Shown: positions 8,667-17,639 of the stretch, piece after piece
How positions within the stretch are numbered: position 1 is the first letter of the stretch
How the letters are laid out: every line of letters begins with the position of its first letter
From: CAZFVY01 sp964522665
Lineage (GTDB): Bacteria; Verrucomicrobiota; Verrucomicrobiia; Limisphaerales; CAZFVY01
Direction: 5' to 3'
NCBI GenBank assembly: GCA_964522665.1
Contig: CAZFVY010000007.1
Coordinates: forward strand, 1 to 64,000
DNA length: 64,000 nucleotides
Program-made: the position numbers and the translations under genes
The notes under the pieces: model-generated
The model's input: the letters and a program-made list of their open reading frames with translations, nothing else
What the model was told of the DNA's origin: nothing
Databases searched by the model: none

Positions 8667-9835
8667 CAATCCTTCGCCAGCGTAAAATGGAATGCGGCGC
8701 CTTGGCCCGGTTGGCTGTGGACCCACACCTCGCCGCCGTGCGCCTGCACGATATGTTTGACGATTGACAACCCCAAGCCGGTGCCGCCGGACTCGCGCGA
8801 GCGCGCCTTGTCCACGCGATAAAAACGTTCGAACACCCTTTCCCGCGCCTCGACCGGAATCCCGGGGCCGTCATCGCGCACCCAGACCTCGATCCGATCC
8901 TCGGCGGCCGCGGTGGCGCCCACGCGCACGTGGCCCTCTTTGCGTCCGTATTTGATGGCGTTCTCGACCAAATTGAAAAGAATCTGCTGCAGGCGGTCAA
9001 TGTCGGCCCGGACGGTGAAGCCCTCGGGGATTTCGTTGAGCAGCGTCGCCGGCTTGTCGTTCGCGCGCGACTGCAGATCATCCAGCACACGCTGCGCGGC
9101 GGGGCGCAACTCGACCGGCTGGAGATTCATCACGATCTGGCCCGATTCCAAGTGCGAGATCGTCAGCAAATCCTCGATCAAGTAGGTGAGGCGGTCGGCG
9201 TGTTTCTCGATCGTTTGCAGGAAGCGGGTGGCGACCGCCGGATTGTCCTTGGCGCCGTCGAGCAGGGTTTCGACGAAGCCTTTGATGAGCGAAAGCGGCG
9301 TGCGCAACTCGTGGCTGACGTTGGCGACGAATTCCTGGCGGGTGTTCTCCAATTGTTTGAGCCGGGTAAGGTCGTGAAATACCAGGACCACGCCGGCGCG
9401 CTGGCCGTTGTGATCGAACAACGTCGCGGCGTTGACCTCCAGGCAACGGCGGTCGAGCGCCGGGAGGACGAGTTCGAAGCCGCGGACCGTTCCTTCCCGG
9501 ATCAGCCGCTCGACCAGTTCCGCGAGCTCATGCAATCGGAACGCCTCCAGAATCGTGTAATCGCGAATGTCCGCGCTCAGACCGAAAAGGCGTTTGAGCG
9601 ATTGATTGGCCGATTGGACGCGCCCGCCGTGGTCGAGGACCAAAACCCCTTCCAGCATGCTGTCGAAGAGCGCCTGCTGTTGTTCGCGCACCTGCGCGAG
9701 GCTCAATTGGTGCTGCTCCTCGAGCGCGGCGATCCGCCGCTCCTGTTGCAGGACGGCCTCGCGCTGTTGCGCCAATTGATTTCGACGCCAGCGACGAAAT
9801 CCCTCCGCGCCGGCAACGAGGATGACGGCGAACAA
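8666..9835 (-). CDS. PhoR-like PAS sensor histidine kinase
   Basis: 389 residues as called. Order: an N-terminal membrane helix, a coiled basic linker (~15-55), a PAS domain (~55-155), HisKA with the phospho-acceptor His175 in ANVSHELRTPLS, and HATPase with NLVENAIKYG, DDGPGIP, GTGLGLSIVKHIV. The start is uncertain: the TTG at 9835 is used, but the frame continues upstream with hydrophobic residues (STPLLLWSLFAV), so a non-ATG start a few codons earlier is likely. It belongs to the PhoR family, normally partnered by PhoB, but no OmpR-type regulator is adjacent; the next gene is a LytTR regulator of a different type. Confidence 0.9.
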   Translation of the reverse strand: MFAVILVAGAEGFRRWRRNQLAQQREAVLQQERRIAALEEQHQLSLAQVREQQQALFDSMLEGVLVLDHGGRVQSANQSLKRLFGLSADIRDYTILEAFRLHELAELVERLIREGTVRGFELVLPALDRRCLEVNAATLFDHNGQRAGVVLVFHDLTRLKQLENTRQEFVANVSHELRTPLSLIKGFVETLLDGAKDNPAVATRFLQTIEKHADRLTYLIEDLLTISHLESGQIVMNLQPVELRPAAQRVLDDLQSRANDKPATLLNEIPEGFTVRADIDRLQQILFNLVENAIKYGRKEGHVRVGATAAAEDRIEVWVRDDGPGIPVEARERVFERFYRVDKARSRESGGTGLGLSIVKHIVQAHGGEVWVHSQPGQGAAFHFTLAKD

Positions 9836-10078
9836 GCTCCAAAGTAGCAGTGGCGTGCTAACCCCTTCCTTTTAACCCCGTCGCCCGCTTTGGCAAGCGT
9901 GGACCCCCGCGCCCACGCTGACCGGAGCGCGATTTAACACGCGGGTAACATTGGCCGCGCCGTGCATGAGTCCGAAGCCTCTCGGGTGGGCAAAGGGAGC
10001 GCCGGCCTCGTCCAAGCGGTATTCCCGCGCCAATACGCTTCTTGCCGCTGACGAGCTGGCCGACGGAAGGATTCCGGC

Positions 10079-10852
10079 TCACAACCGCGCGTCGAGAAAT
10101 TCCTGCAGTTTCTGGCTGCAGCTCCGGCTCGCGGAGAGGCGTGAACCGTCTTTGAGGACCACCACGCCCTCGCCTTTGAAAAGCGGCCGGAATTCCGTCA
10201 CTTGATCCAGATTGACGATCGTCGAGCGGTGAATGCGAAAGAACTGTTCGGGTTTCAAGCGCTTCTCGAGTTCGCTCAAGCGGCCCCGCAAAAGATGGCA
10301 TTCCTTGCCGACATGCAGTTCCAAATAATTCCCGGACGCCTCGATCCAACTCACGTCCTCCATTTTCAAGAAAATGACGCGGCCGCCGGTTTTGACCGCC
10401 AGGCGGGAGATCGCCGGCGCCGGTAGTTCGCTGATCAGGTCGGCCAGGCGCTCCCGCAGGGCGCCGTGCTGCCGGCCATTGAGATAGGTTTTGACCCGCG
10501 TCAAGGTTAGGGTGAACCGTTCCTCGTCCACCGGCTTGAGTAGATAATCGAGCGCGTGCGCCTGGAACGCCCGCAAGGCGTACTGATCGTAGGCGGTCAC
10601 GAAGACGATGGCCGGCGCGCGCGCGGCGTCCAACAGGCGCAGGACCTCGAACCCGCCGCCTTCGGGCATCTGCACGTCGAGAAACACCAATTCCGGCGCC
10701 AGGCGTTCGATGGTGGCGACGGCGTCGCGGCCATCCGCGCACTCACCCACGACCTCGAAATCACGGTGGCTCGCCAACAGCCGGTGGATCAAGCGGCGCG
10801 CCAGCGTCTCGTCGTCAACGATGAGCGTGCGAATCTTCATATTCGATTTCAA
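10079..10852 (-). CDS. LytTR-family response regulator
   Basis: 257 residues. The receiver domain covers 1-125, with the acidic pair DD near 13-14, phospho-acceptor Asp59 (LVFLDVQMPEGGGF), the Thr of FVTAYDQ and Lys in DYLLKPVD. The LytTR DNA-binding domain covers ~150-250, with VSWIEASGNYLELHVGK and FFRIHRSTIVNLDQV. The gene overlaps the end of the kinase gene at 10815-11966 by 38 bases; an internal ATG at 10840 would still overlap. Kinase and regulator are therefore translationally linked and form a LytS/LytT-type (AlgZ/AlgR-like) pair. Targets are unknown. Confidence 0.94.
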   Translation of the reverse strand: MKSNMKIRTLIVDDETLARRLIHRLLASHRDFEVVGECADGRDAVATIERLAPELVFLDVQMPEGGGFEVLRLLDAARAPAIVFVTAYDQYALRAFQAHALDYLLKPVDEERFTLTLTRVKTYLNGRQHGALRERLADLISELPAPAISRLAVKTGGRVIFLKMEDVSWIEASGNYLELHVGKECHLLRGRLSELEKRLKPEQFFRIHRSTIVNLDQVTEFRPLFKGEGVVVLKDGSRLSASRSCSQKLQEFLDARL

Positions 10853-11966
10853 ACCGGGCGTCCGGGCCGGCCGCCGCGCGGAACGGCAGGGTGACTTCCG
10901 CGCTCAAGCCGCCGCGTTCGCCCGGTTTGAGTTCCAACCGTTGCGCCGGGCCATAAAGCTCACGCAGGCGGGCACGCGTGTTCTTCAGCCCGACCCCCGT
11001 TCCCGCGGCGAAGCCGGCGGCGCCGACCAGCCCCGGACCGGTGTCCGTTACCCGCAAATGGAGGACATCGTTTTCGCGGTGGGCGTGAAGCGTCAGCTCG
11101 CCGCGGGCCGCGTAGGGAGCGAGGCCGTGGCGCAAGGCGTTTTCCACGAGCGGCTGCAAGAGCAGCTTCGGAACGCCGGCTTCCAGGGTGTCGCGCGCGA
11201 TGTCCCACGTGACCGTGAGCCGGTCCCCAAACCGGATTTGCTCCAGCGCGAGGTAGCGGCGGATGAATTCCAACTCGGCCCGCAGGGACGACTCCGGCGC
11301 TTCGCTATCCTCCAGCGTCACGCGCAGGAGTTCGCTCAATCGCGCGAGCATCCGGTTCGCGGCCTTCGGGTCTTCGTAGTTGAGCGCGGCGATGCCGTTG
11401 AGCGTGTTGAAGAGAAAGTGCGGGTGTAACTGCATTTTCAGCGCCTGGAGCCGCGCTTTCGCCAGGTGCGCCTCCAGCTCGGCCGCGCGCCGCTCGCGCT
11501 CGCGGAACTGGCGGTAATAGGCCAGCGCGTACCAGCCGCTCACGATCGCCCCGTAGGTCAGGACGTCCTCGTGAAAGTGACTCGCCAGGACCCGGCCGAA
11601 CAGGGAGGTCCACGTGAAACCGGTGGCCAGAACCCGCGCCTCGATGCTCGCGCCGGTCGTCAGGACGCAGACATGCAGCGCCGAGAAAACAAAGGCGGCG
11701 GCCAATTGGCCGGCGACCATCCGCGCGCGCCCGCCGGTCGGCTCGAGCCTCCCGCAGAGCCAGAAGATTCCGGGCGAGAACAAACCCCACGCGTACCATT
11801 CCATCGCCTTCCACCAAAGGCTTTTCGTCCAGGTGATCGACATTCCGACGGCCACCTGGCCGAAGTAGTCCTTGGTCGCAAAGAATAAGCTCAACGCGGT
11901 GGCGGCGAGGAAGATCACGCCGCCTCGCCTCCCGGTGAAGCGCGCCGGCGAAACGCCTGATGTCAT
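10815..11966 (-). CDS. LytS/YpdA-type membrane sensor histidine kinase
   Basis: 383 residues. About four hydrophobic segments occupy residues 15-150, followed by a basic coiled-coil linker and the His_kinase domain with KMQLHPHFLFNTLNG (His181/His183; the second is the usual phospho site). The C-terminal ATPase domain shows LLQPLVENALRHGL and VTDTGPGL..GVGLKNTRARL. This is the class partnered by LytTR regulators, and the partner gene overlaps its 3' end. There is no extracellular domain of note, so the signal is probably sensed in or near the membrane. Confidence 0.93.
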   Translation of the reverse strand: MTSGVSPARFTGRRGGVIFLAATALSLFFATKDYFGQVAVGMSITWTKSLWWKAMEWYAWGLFSPGIFWLCGRLEPTGGRARMVAGQLAAAFVFSALHVCVLTTGASIEARVLATGFTWTSLFGRVLASHFHEDVLTYGAIVSGWYALAYYRQFRERERRAAELEAHLAKARLQALKMQLHPHFLFNTLNGIAALNYEDPKAANRMLARLSELLRVTLEDSEAPESSLRAELEFIRRYLALEQIRFGDRLTVTWDIARDTLEAGVPKLLLQPLVENALRHGLAPYAARGELTLHAHRENDVLHLRVTDTGPGLVGAAGFAAGTGVGLKNTRARLRELYGPAQRLELKPGERGGLSAEVTLPFRAAAGPDARFEIEYEDSHAHR

Positions 11967-12801
11967 CCTGACTGGTTAGCCGAAATCGGCGGCGGCGACA
12001 AGGGAACAATCCGGCGCCCGGCGGGAGTTCAAAAGGAGACTTGTCGCGGGTACAAAAGGAATCTGTGGAAAACCGGGGCCTCCTGATCGGTTGGTCATTC
12101 GCGGCCAGGGACGTCGGGCGCCGGCAAGGCGCGAGCGAGTCGATCCGCGCCCGCGCCCGGCGGTTCGGACGGGCGCAGGCGCGCATGCTCCCGGCTGGGT
12201 ATTCCGCGGCGGGGCCGCAATGGGGTTTTCACCCCCATTGCGAGGTTGCGTCCAGACAGTTTGACTGGGAGAGCGTCGTCGCAGGCTCATTGCGCGCTTG
12301 TCAGCGCTGGCCTTGAGCGGCAGGCGTTTTCGGTTTGTCGTCCGGTCGGGCTGTCACTTGTCGAGGAATCCCTGCGCCTGGGAGCCGAGCATTATTTCGT
12401 CAAACCGATCGATTTTCACAAACTGAGCCAAGTCACGCCAAAACTGGGATTGAATTGGGCGTTGTGCCGCACGCCGGTGGCGTTCTACCCCTAAGGCTGG
12501 CGCTCCGGTAGAAGCGGCCAACGATACCGGGGCGCCGGCCAGTCAGGAGCAGGTGAGTTTAGGCGTGGAGCAGTCGCGGCGGCGCGCGCCCGCGGCGCCA
12601 GCGGGGCGAGCTTCGGCGGCGCGGCGAGGCCCGAGGAAGATTGCCGGGTGGCCGCCGCGCGAGCGGCTCGGCGGACACCCGTCGTGAATGGTGGCATTGA
12701 CATCGGAGCGCGCGACACCATAGTTCGGTATCACCCGCTTAGGGATGCAGGGTTCGACCTGAATTCGAAACTGACCATCCAAAACGGGTTCGGCCAGACG
12801 C
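11967..12801. other. 835-bp stretch without an intact gene
   Basis: This GC-rich stretch lies between the divergent LytS-type kinase and the hybrid kinase. Only the response-regulator relic at 12340-12494 is recognisable. The rest has open frames on both strands, rich in Arg, Pro and Ala, that look like GC-driven chance frames. It must contain the promoters of both flanking signalling genes; I could not pick them out. Confidence 0.5.
12340..12494 (+). pseudogene. C-terminal relic of a CheY-like response regulator
   Basis: The frame reads ..ESLRLGAEHYFVKPIDFHKL then SQVTPKLGLNWALC and a stop at 12494. The pattern LGA..Y.VKP.DF..L......LGL.W is the last helix-strand-helix of the small response regulators that end in a Trp-containing tail. 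The preceding 90 or so residues of a receiver, with its acidic pair and phospho-Asp, are absent in all three forward frames. It is probably left from a regulator that belonged to this signalling cluster. Confidence is limited by the short length. Confidence 0.55.
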
Positions 12802-15800
12802 GTGAATATCCTTATCGTTGACGATCAGCCGGTGAATCGCAAGCTGCTCCGGGTCACGTTGGAGGCGGAGGGGCACGTGACGCGTGAAGCGGCGGACGGC
12901 CTGGAGGCGTTGGCGGCGCTGGAACGGGAGCACGTGGACGTCGTCATCTCGGACATCCTCATGCCCAGGATGGATGGCTACCGCCTCTGCCACGAGGTGC
13001 GTACGAGCGAGCGTTGGCGCGAGCTGCCCTTCATTTTTTACACCGCCACCTACACTTCGCCCGGCGACGAAAAGCTCTCGCTGGATTTGGGCGCGGACGT
13101 TTTCCTGCGCAAACCGGCGCCGACGGCGCTCCTGTTAGAGGCGCTCCAACAAGTGACGAACAAAGCGCGTCCGCGCCGCCCGGCGCCCAAGCTCGGCATC
13201 CCGGCGACCGATCTGATGCGGGAATACAACGACGCGCTGGTCGCCAAGCTCGAACAAAAGAACGCCGAGGTCACGGCGGCGGAAATCAAATTTCGCGCGC
13301 TGGTCGAGCAATCGCTGGTCGGCATCTACGTGATTCAGGACGACCGGTACGCGTACGTGAACCCGGAGATGAGCGAGATCTTTGGCTATTCGTCCGAGGA
13401 GTTGCACGGACGACCGGCTCTCGATTTCGTCTGCCCGGAGGATCATGAGTTGGTCCGTGGACATTTACTCAGTCGGCTGGAAGGGGCGGTTCCGACCGTG
13501 CGTTACAAATTCCGCGTCCGGCGCGCCAACGGCGAAATCCGCCAGGTCGAGGTCCACGGCAGCCGCGCGGAGTTCAACGACCGCCCGGCGATCATGGGGA
13601 CCATGCTCGATATCACCGAGCGCGTGCGGGCCGACGCTGAACTGCGCGACACGCACGATCAACTCCGGCGCCTGCTCGAACACAGCCCCGTGGTAATCTA
13701 CACGCTGAAAATCGAGGGCGAGCAGGTGATCCCCCAACTGGTGAGTGGGAACATGACGCGGTTGCTCGGGTTTACCGTGGCGGAAGCCTCCAGTTTCGAT
13801 TGGTGGGTGGCCCAACTTCACCCCGCGGACCTGGATTACGCCGTCGCGGGCATCCGCGCGACGCTCACGGGCGGGGGATTGCGGACCGAATACAGGATCC
13901 GACACAAAGACGGGCGCTACCTGTGGATCGAGGACAACCGGCGACTGATCCGCGATCACGAGGGACGCGCCATCGAAATCGCCGGGGTCTGGACGGACGT
14001 CACCGAGCGCAAGCGGGTGGAAGGTGAACGGCAGGAGGCGGATCGCCGTTTCCGCGAAATGTTGGGCAACGTGGACCTGATCGCCATGACGCTTGACCTG
14101 AGCGGCACGGTGACGTTCTGCAACGACTATCTCGTCCGGTTGACCGGCTGGACCCGCGCCGAAATCGTCGGCGCCGACTGGTTCACTCAATTCATTCCCG
14201 CCCACGATACGGCATTGAGAAAGCTCTTCTTTGAGACAGCGGCGATTGGCGAGATCCCGGCCCACCACGAAAATGCCATCCTGACCAAGAGCGGCGCCGA
14301 GCGGACGATCGTCTGGAGCAACACGATGCTGCGCGACGGCGCTGGGAATCCGGTCGGAACGGCGAGCATCGGCGAGGATATCACCGAGCGCAAACAAGCG
14401 GAGGGGCGGTTGCGCGAAAGCGAGGAGCGTTTCCGGCAAATGGCGGAAAACATCCAGGAAGTATTCTGGCTCACCATCCCGGACAAGCGGCAAATGCTCT
14501 ACGTCAGCCCGGCCTACGAGCGCATCTGGGGTCGGACGTGCGAAAGTCTCTACGCTTCACCGGCGAGTTGGCTGGAAGCGGTTCACCCCGAGGATCGCGG
14601 TCGCGTGGCGGAGGCGTCCATTACGAAACAAAGCGCGGGCGCGTACGACGAGGAGTACCGCATCGTGCGCCCGGACGGCTCGGTCCGCTGGGTTCGCGAC
14701 CGCGCCTTCCCGGTGCGAAACCCGGTTGGTGAAATCGTCCGCATCGTCGGTTTGGCCCGCGACGTCACCGAGTGGAGGCTGTTGGAGACGCAGTTGCGGC
14801 AGGCGCAAAAGATGGAGGCGATCGGCCAACTGGCCGGCGGCATCGCGCACGATTTCAACAATATTCTTGGCGCGGTGATCGGTTACACCGAGCTGGCGAG
14901 AATGGCGACGAAAGAGAACCCGACGGTCGCGGGCTATTTGGAAATGGTCGCCAAAGCCAGCCAGCGCGCCGCGGATCTGGTGAAGCAGATCCTCACCTTC
15001 AGCCGGCGAAACGAACAACAGCGTTGCGTCGTGCAACTCAAGCATATCATCCGGGAAGCGCTCAATCTCCTCCGCGCCAGCGTGCCGGCGACGATCGAAT
15101 TCAAGACCGATCTTGGGGTCGTCCCGACGGTCCTGGCCGATCCCACCGCGGTCCATCAGTTGATCATGAATCTCGGCGCCAACGCCTGGCACGCGATGCG
15201 CGGCCAGCCGGGCTTGCTCACCGTGGAATTAAAAGGGGTGGAGATCGACGCGGAATTCGCCCGCGCGCATTCCGAGTTGCGGCCGGGGCGTTACGTGCGG
15301 GTCACGGTGAGGGACACCGGTTGCGGCATGGATCGAGCGACGTTGGAACGGATTTTTGAGCCATTCTTCACGACGAAAGGGCCGGGCGAGGGAACCGGGT
15401 TGGGATTGGCCGTCGTTCATGGCATCATGAAAAGCCACGATGGCGCCATCGTGGTTGAAAGCGCTCCGGGCAAGGGCACGGCCTTCCATCTCTTCTTCCC
15501 CGTTCACGAGACGGGCGTCACGGAGGTCGCAGGCGAACTCGCGCCGTTGCCGCGCGGCCACGGCGAAGCGATCCTGTTCGTGGACGATGAAGAGCCGCTG
15601 GCCCAGCTCGCGAAGATGATGTTGGAGCACGTGGGCTACTCCGTAACGATCAAGACGCGAGTGACGGACGCGATCGACCTATTTCGGGAGCGCTCGGGCC
15701 AGTTCGATCTGGTGATTACCGATCTGGCGATGCCCGTTATGGACGGGACCAAATTCGCCAAGGAATTGTTGCTAATCCGTCCCGGCGTTCCCATCATCCT

Positions 15801-15942
15801 GACGACGGGATTCAGCGGGAGCTTGACTCCGGAAATCGCTCGAGAACTCGGCTTTCGTGACTTGCTGATAAAACCCAATTCGCCGCGCAGCCTGTGCGAA
15901 GCCGTGCAACGCGTGCTCGGGCGGGCGAAACCAACTCTATGA
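12802..15942 (+). CDS. Hybrid sensor histidine kinase: receiver, four PAS, kinase, receiver
   Basis: 1046 residues, GTG start. Order: receiver 1-120 (phospho-Asp51 in VVISDILMPRMDGY), PAS/PAC repeats at ~160-280, 285-405, 410-530 and 540-660 (each ending in a D.TER-type sequence), HisKA with His683 in LAGGIAHDFNN, HATPase ~780-905 (NLGANAWHAM, DTGCGMD, GTGLGLAVVHGIM) and a second receiver 920-1040 (Asp974 in LVITDLAMPVMDG). There are no membrane segments, so it is a cytosolic sensor. The His-box AHDFNNIL is the NtrB/CckA-like class. It ends in ATGA, overlapping the start of the single-domain regulator that follows. No clear Shine-Dalgarno is visible for its own start. Confidence 0.95.
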   Translation: MNILIVDDQPVNRKLLRVTLEAEGHVTREAADGLEALAALEREHVDVVISDILMPRMDGYRLCHEVRTSERWRELPFIFYTATYTSPGDEKLSLDLGADVFLRKPAPTALLLEALQQVTNKARPRRPAPKLGIPATDLMREYNDALVAKLEQKNAEVTAAEIKFRALVEQSLVGIYVIQDDRYAYVNPEMSEIFGYSSEELHGRPALDFVCPEDHELVRGHLLSRLEGAVPTVRYKFRVRRANGEIRQVEVHGSRAEFNDRPAIMGTMLDITERVRADAELRDTHDQLRRLLEHSPVVIYTLKIEGEQVIPQLVSGNMTRLLGFTVAEASSFDWWVAQLHPADLDYAVAGIRATLTGGGLRTEYRIRHKDGRYLWIEDNRRLIRDHEGRAIEIAGVWTDVTERKRVEGERQEADRRFREMLGNVDLIAMTLDLSGTVTFCNDYLVRLTGWTRAEIVGADWFTQFIPAHDTALRKLFFETAAIGEIPAHHENAILTKSGAERTIVWSNTMLRDGAGNPVGTASIGEDITERKQAEGRLRESEERFRQMAENIQEVFWLTIPDKRQMLYVSPAYERIWGRTCESLYASPASWLEAVHPEDRGRVAEASITKQSAGAYDEEYRIVRPDGSVRWVRDRAFPVRNPVGEIVRIVGLARDVTEWRLLETQLRQAQKMEAIGQLAGGIAHDFNNILGAVIGYTELARMATKENPTVAGYLEMVAKASQRAADLVKQILTFSRRNEQQRCVVQLKHIIREALNLLRASVPATIEFKTDLGVVPTVLADPTAVHQLIMNLGANAWHAMRGQPGLLTVELKGVEIDAEFARAHSELRPGRYVRVTVRDTGCGMDRATLERIFEPFFTTKGPGEGTGLGLAVVHGIMKSHDGAIVVESAPGKGTAFHLFFPVHETGVTEVAGELAPLPRGHGEAILFVDDEEPLAQLAKMMLEHVGYSVTIKTRVTDAIDLFRERSGQFDLVITDLAMPVMDGTKFAKELLLIRPGVPIILTTGFSGSLTPEIARELGFRDLLIKPNSPRSLCEAVQRVLGRAKPTL

Positions 15943-16307
15943 GCAAAATCCTGGTGGCGGAAGACGACGAGCTTTTCGGGGAAATGCTCGGCAAGACATT
16001 GGAATCGGCGGGCCACCAAGTCGTCCGGGTTCATGACGGCGGCGAGGCGTTGCGGCTCTACAACCCCGCAACGGTGGATCTCGTCCTGACTGACCTGGTG
16101 ATGCCGGATATGGAAGGCACGGAGCTTATCATGCGTCTGTCCGAGCGTTATCCCGGCGTGAAGATTATCGCGATGTCCGGCGGCGGCCGCAACCGGCCCG
16201 AGGCCTACCTATCGGTGGCCGGACAACTCGGCGCGGCGCGCACGCTGGCCAAACCGTTTTCCAACACTGACCTCTTCGCCGCCATCGCCGCGGTTCTTCA
16301 GCCTTAG
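15939..16307 (+). CDS. Single-domain (CheY-like) response regulator
   Basis: 122 residues; the start at 15939 is chosen because its ATG overlaps the TGA of the hybrid kinase (ATGA) and the protein then begins exactly at the receiver fold, MSKILVAEDDE. Phospho-Asp52 is in LVLTDLVMPDMEGTEL, the conserved Ser is in IAMSGGG and the Lys in TLAKPFSNTDL. There is no output domain. It is translationally coupled to the hybrid kinase, so it is the likely acceptor at the end of its relay, perhaps acting by protein-protein contact. Confidence 0.94.
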   Translation: MSKILVAEDDELFGEMLGKTLESAGHQVVRVHDGGEALRLYNPATVDLVLTDLVMPDMEGTELIMRLSERYPGVKIIAMSGGGRNRPEAYLSVAGQLGAARTLAKPFSNTDLFAAIAAVLQP

Positions 16308-16469
16308 CATAGTTCCTTTAAGGTTAAAGTTTCGCGGATATTTGTCGGGAGCGCAACTTGGGGTGACACAAGAGCGTAAAGGAACCATTGACAGGAGCCG
16401 CGCCGCCGCTGAATTTGAGAACATGAGTATTCGTCGAATAATTTGACGGCCTTGTCCGTCGGGAAAGCT

Positions 16470-17174
16470 ATGAAACGATTTGTAATGGAAATGATGACGC
16501 TGACCGCGTTGGTCAGCACGTTGACCGGCTGCGTGACGCAGTCGGGGCGGCCGGATAACACCGGAACTGGCGCCTTGATCGGGGGCGCGACCGGAGCGGG
16601 TATCGGAGCCTTGGCGGACCGGAGAAACCCGGGCGCGGGCGCGCTCATTGGCGGCGCGGCGGGATTGATCGCGGGCGGTTTGATTGGGCACAGCGTCGAT
16701 CAGGATAACGAAGCCCGTCGGCGGGCCTACGCGACCCCGCCGCCAACCTATACGCCACCGCCACCGACGCAGGCTTTGAGCATTGCGGACATCAAGGCGT
16801 TGGCCAAGGCCGGGGTGAGCGACGACAATATCATCACTCAGATCGTGACCACCCATTCGGTTTATCAGTTGGACTCGGACGCGATCATCGATCTGAGCAA
16901 TTCGGGCGTCAGCCAGAGAGTCATCTCCCAAATGCTTAACACGGCCAATTCCGTCGCCGCGCAAGCGCCTCCGGCGCCGCCAGTTGAGACCGTGATGGTG
17001 GCCCCGGGACCCGACTATACCTGGGTCGGCGGGGAATGGGTCTGGAACGGCGCCACGTGGGTTTGGATTTCCGGCCGCTGGGTTCTCGGGCCTTATCCGC
17101 GCGCGGTTTGGATCAGCGCCCGCTGGGAATTCGGCCCGCGCGGCTGGCATCGCGTGCCGGGACACTGGCGGTAA
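16470..17174 (+). CDS. Glycine-zipper lipoprotein with WxxGxW-type tail
   Basis: 234 residues from the ATG at 16470, chosen because MKRFVMEMMTLTALVSTLTGC forms a lipoprotein signal with the lipobox Cys at 21. Residues ~28-75 are a glycine zipper (GALIGGATGAGIGAL..GALIGGAAGLIAGG) of the YMGG/OmpA-like kind that inserts in membranes. A Pro-rich linker follows, then a helical part (IKALAKAGVSDDNIITQI), and finally repeated Trp motifs (WVGGEWVWNGATWVWISGRW..GWHRVPGHW) of the YXWXGG type. It is probably attached to the outer membrane inner leaflet; a cell-envelope or stress role is inferred from the family only. Confidence 0.88.
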   Translation: MKRFVMEMMTLTALVSTLTGCVTQSGRPDNTGTGALIGGATGAGIGALADRRNPGAGALIGGAAGLIAGGLIGHSVDQDNEARRRAYATPPPTYTPPPPTQALSIADIKALAKAGVSDDNIITQIVTTHSVYQLDSDAIIDLSNSGVSQRVISQMLNTANSVAAQAPPAPPVETVMVAPGPDYTWVGGEWVWNGATWVWISGRWVLGPYPRAVWISARWEFGPRGWHRVPGHWR

Positions 17175-17639
17175 GCGACGCGGCGCGCGGCAACGATACA
17201 AACGCACGGGTAGCCGAAGGCAACGTTGGTCGTTGAATCGGTTTGAAACGGGGCGCCGGAGGGAGTTTGAACTTTCTTCGCGCCCCGGGCCTTTTTTGGG
17301 GAGATTGGGTGGCCTGTAGGAAGTGACCCAAACGCCCTGGTCTTCTGCGAGGAATAACCAGCTCCACGCGCGCCAGTGATGCCGGACGGAGAATCGGACG
17401 TTTGGCGCAGACGTGTCTTACAGCCCGCTGCTCTACAATTTGACAAATGGGCCGAGCAGCAGAAGATTAACGCCCGGAACCGTTCTGCTCGAGCCCTTTG
17501 AGCCCTATTTGTGCGGCGCTTTTGACGGCGCCAGTCGGTAATTCGTGATGGGTAAGGGAAGCGGGCGAAGGCGTTTTAGGAGGTCGATTTGCGCCTGCTC
17601 CTAAATGAAAAAGGAAACTTATTGAAGGATGCCTAGAAT
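17175..17639. other. 465-bp intergenic stretch with hairpins
   Basis: It holds a candidate terminator at 17250-17298 and a segment at 17370-17440 with short paired arms (for example GCAGAC/GTCTTAC..GCTGC and CCG..GAATCGG) that looks superficially tRNA-like on the minus strand but does not fold as a tRNA. A hairpin TTTAGGAG/CTCCTAAA lies at 17575-17605 just before the NHL gene. No gene was found. Confidence 0.45.
17250..17298 (+). terminator. Candidate intrinsic terminator after the lipoprotein gene
   Basis: GGGGCGC (17250-17256) pairs with GCGCCCC (17280-17286); inner bases GGAG/CTT can extend the stem. GGGCC and then six T follow (17293-17298). The five bases between stem and T-run make it less than ideal. 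Confidence 0.4.

Noticed and set aside
17370..17460. tRNA-like segment on the minus strand (GTAGAGCAGCGGGCTGTAAG..)
   Set aside because: It has a D-arm-like and T-loop-like look, but the anticodon and acceptor arms do not pair and there is no proper 3' end; it is more likely a hairpin repeat or tRNA-derived relic.
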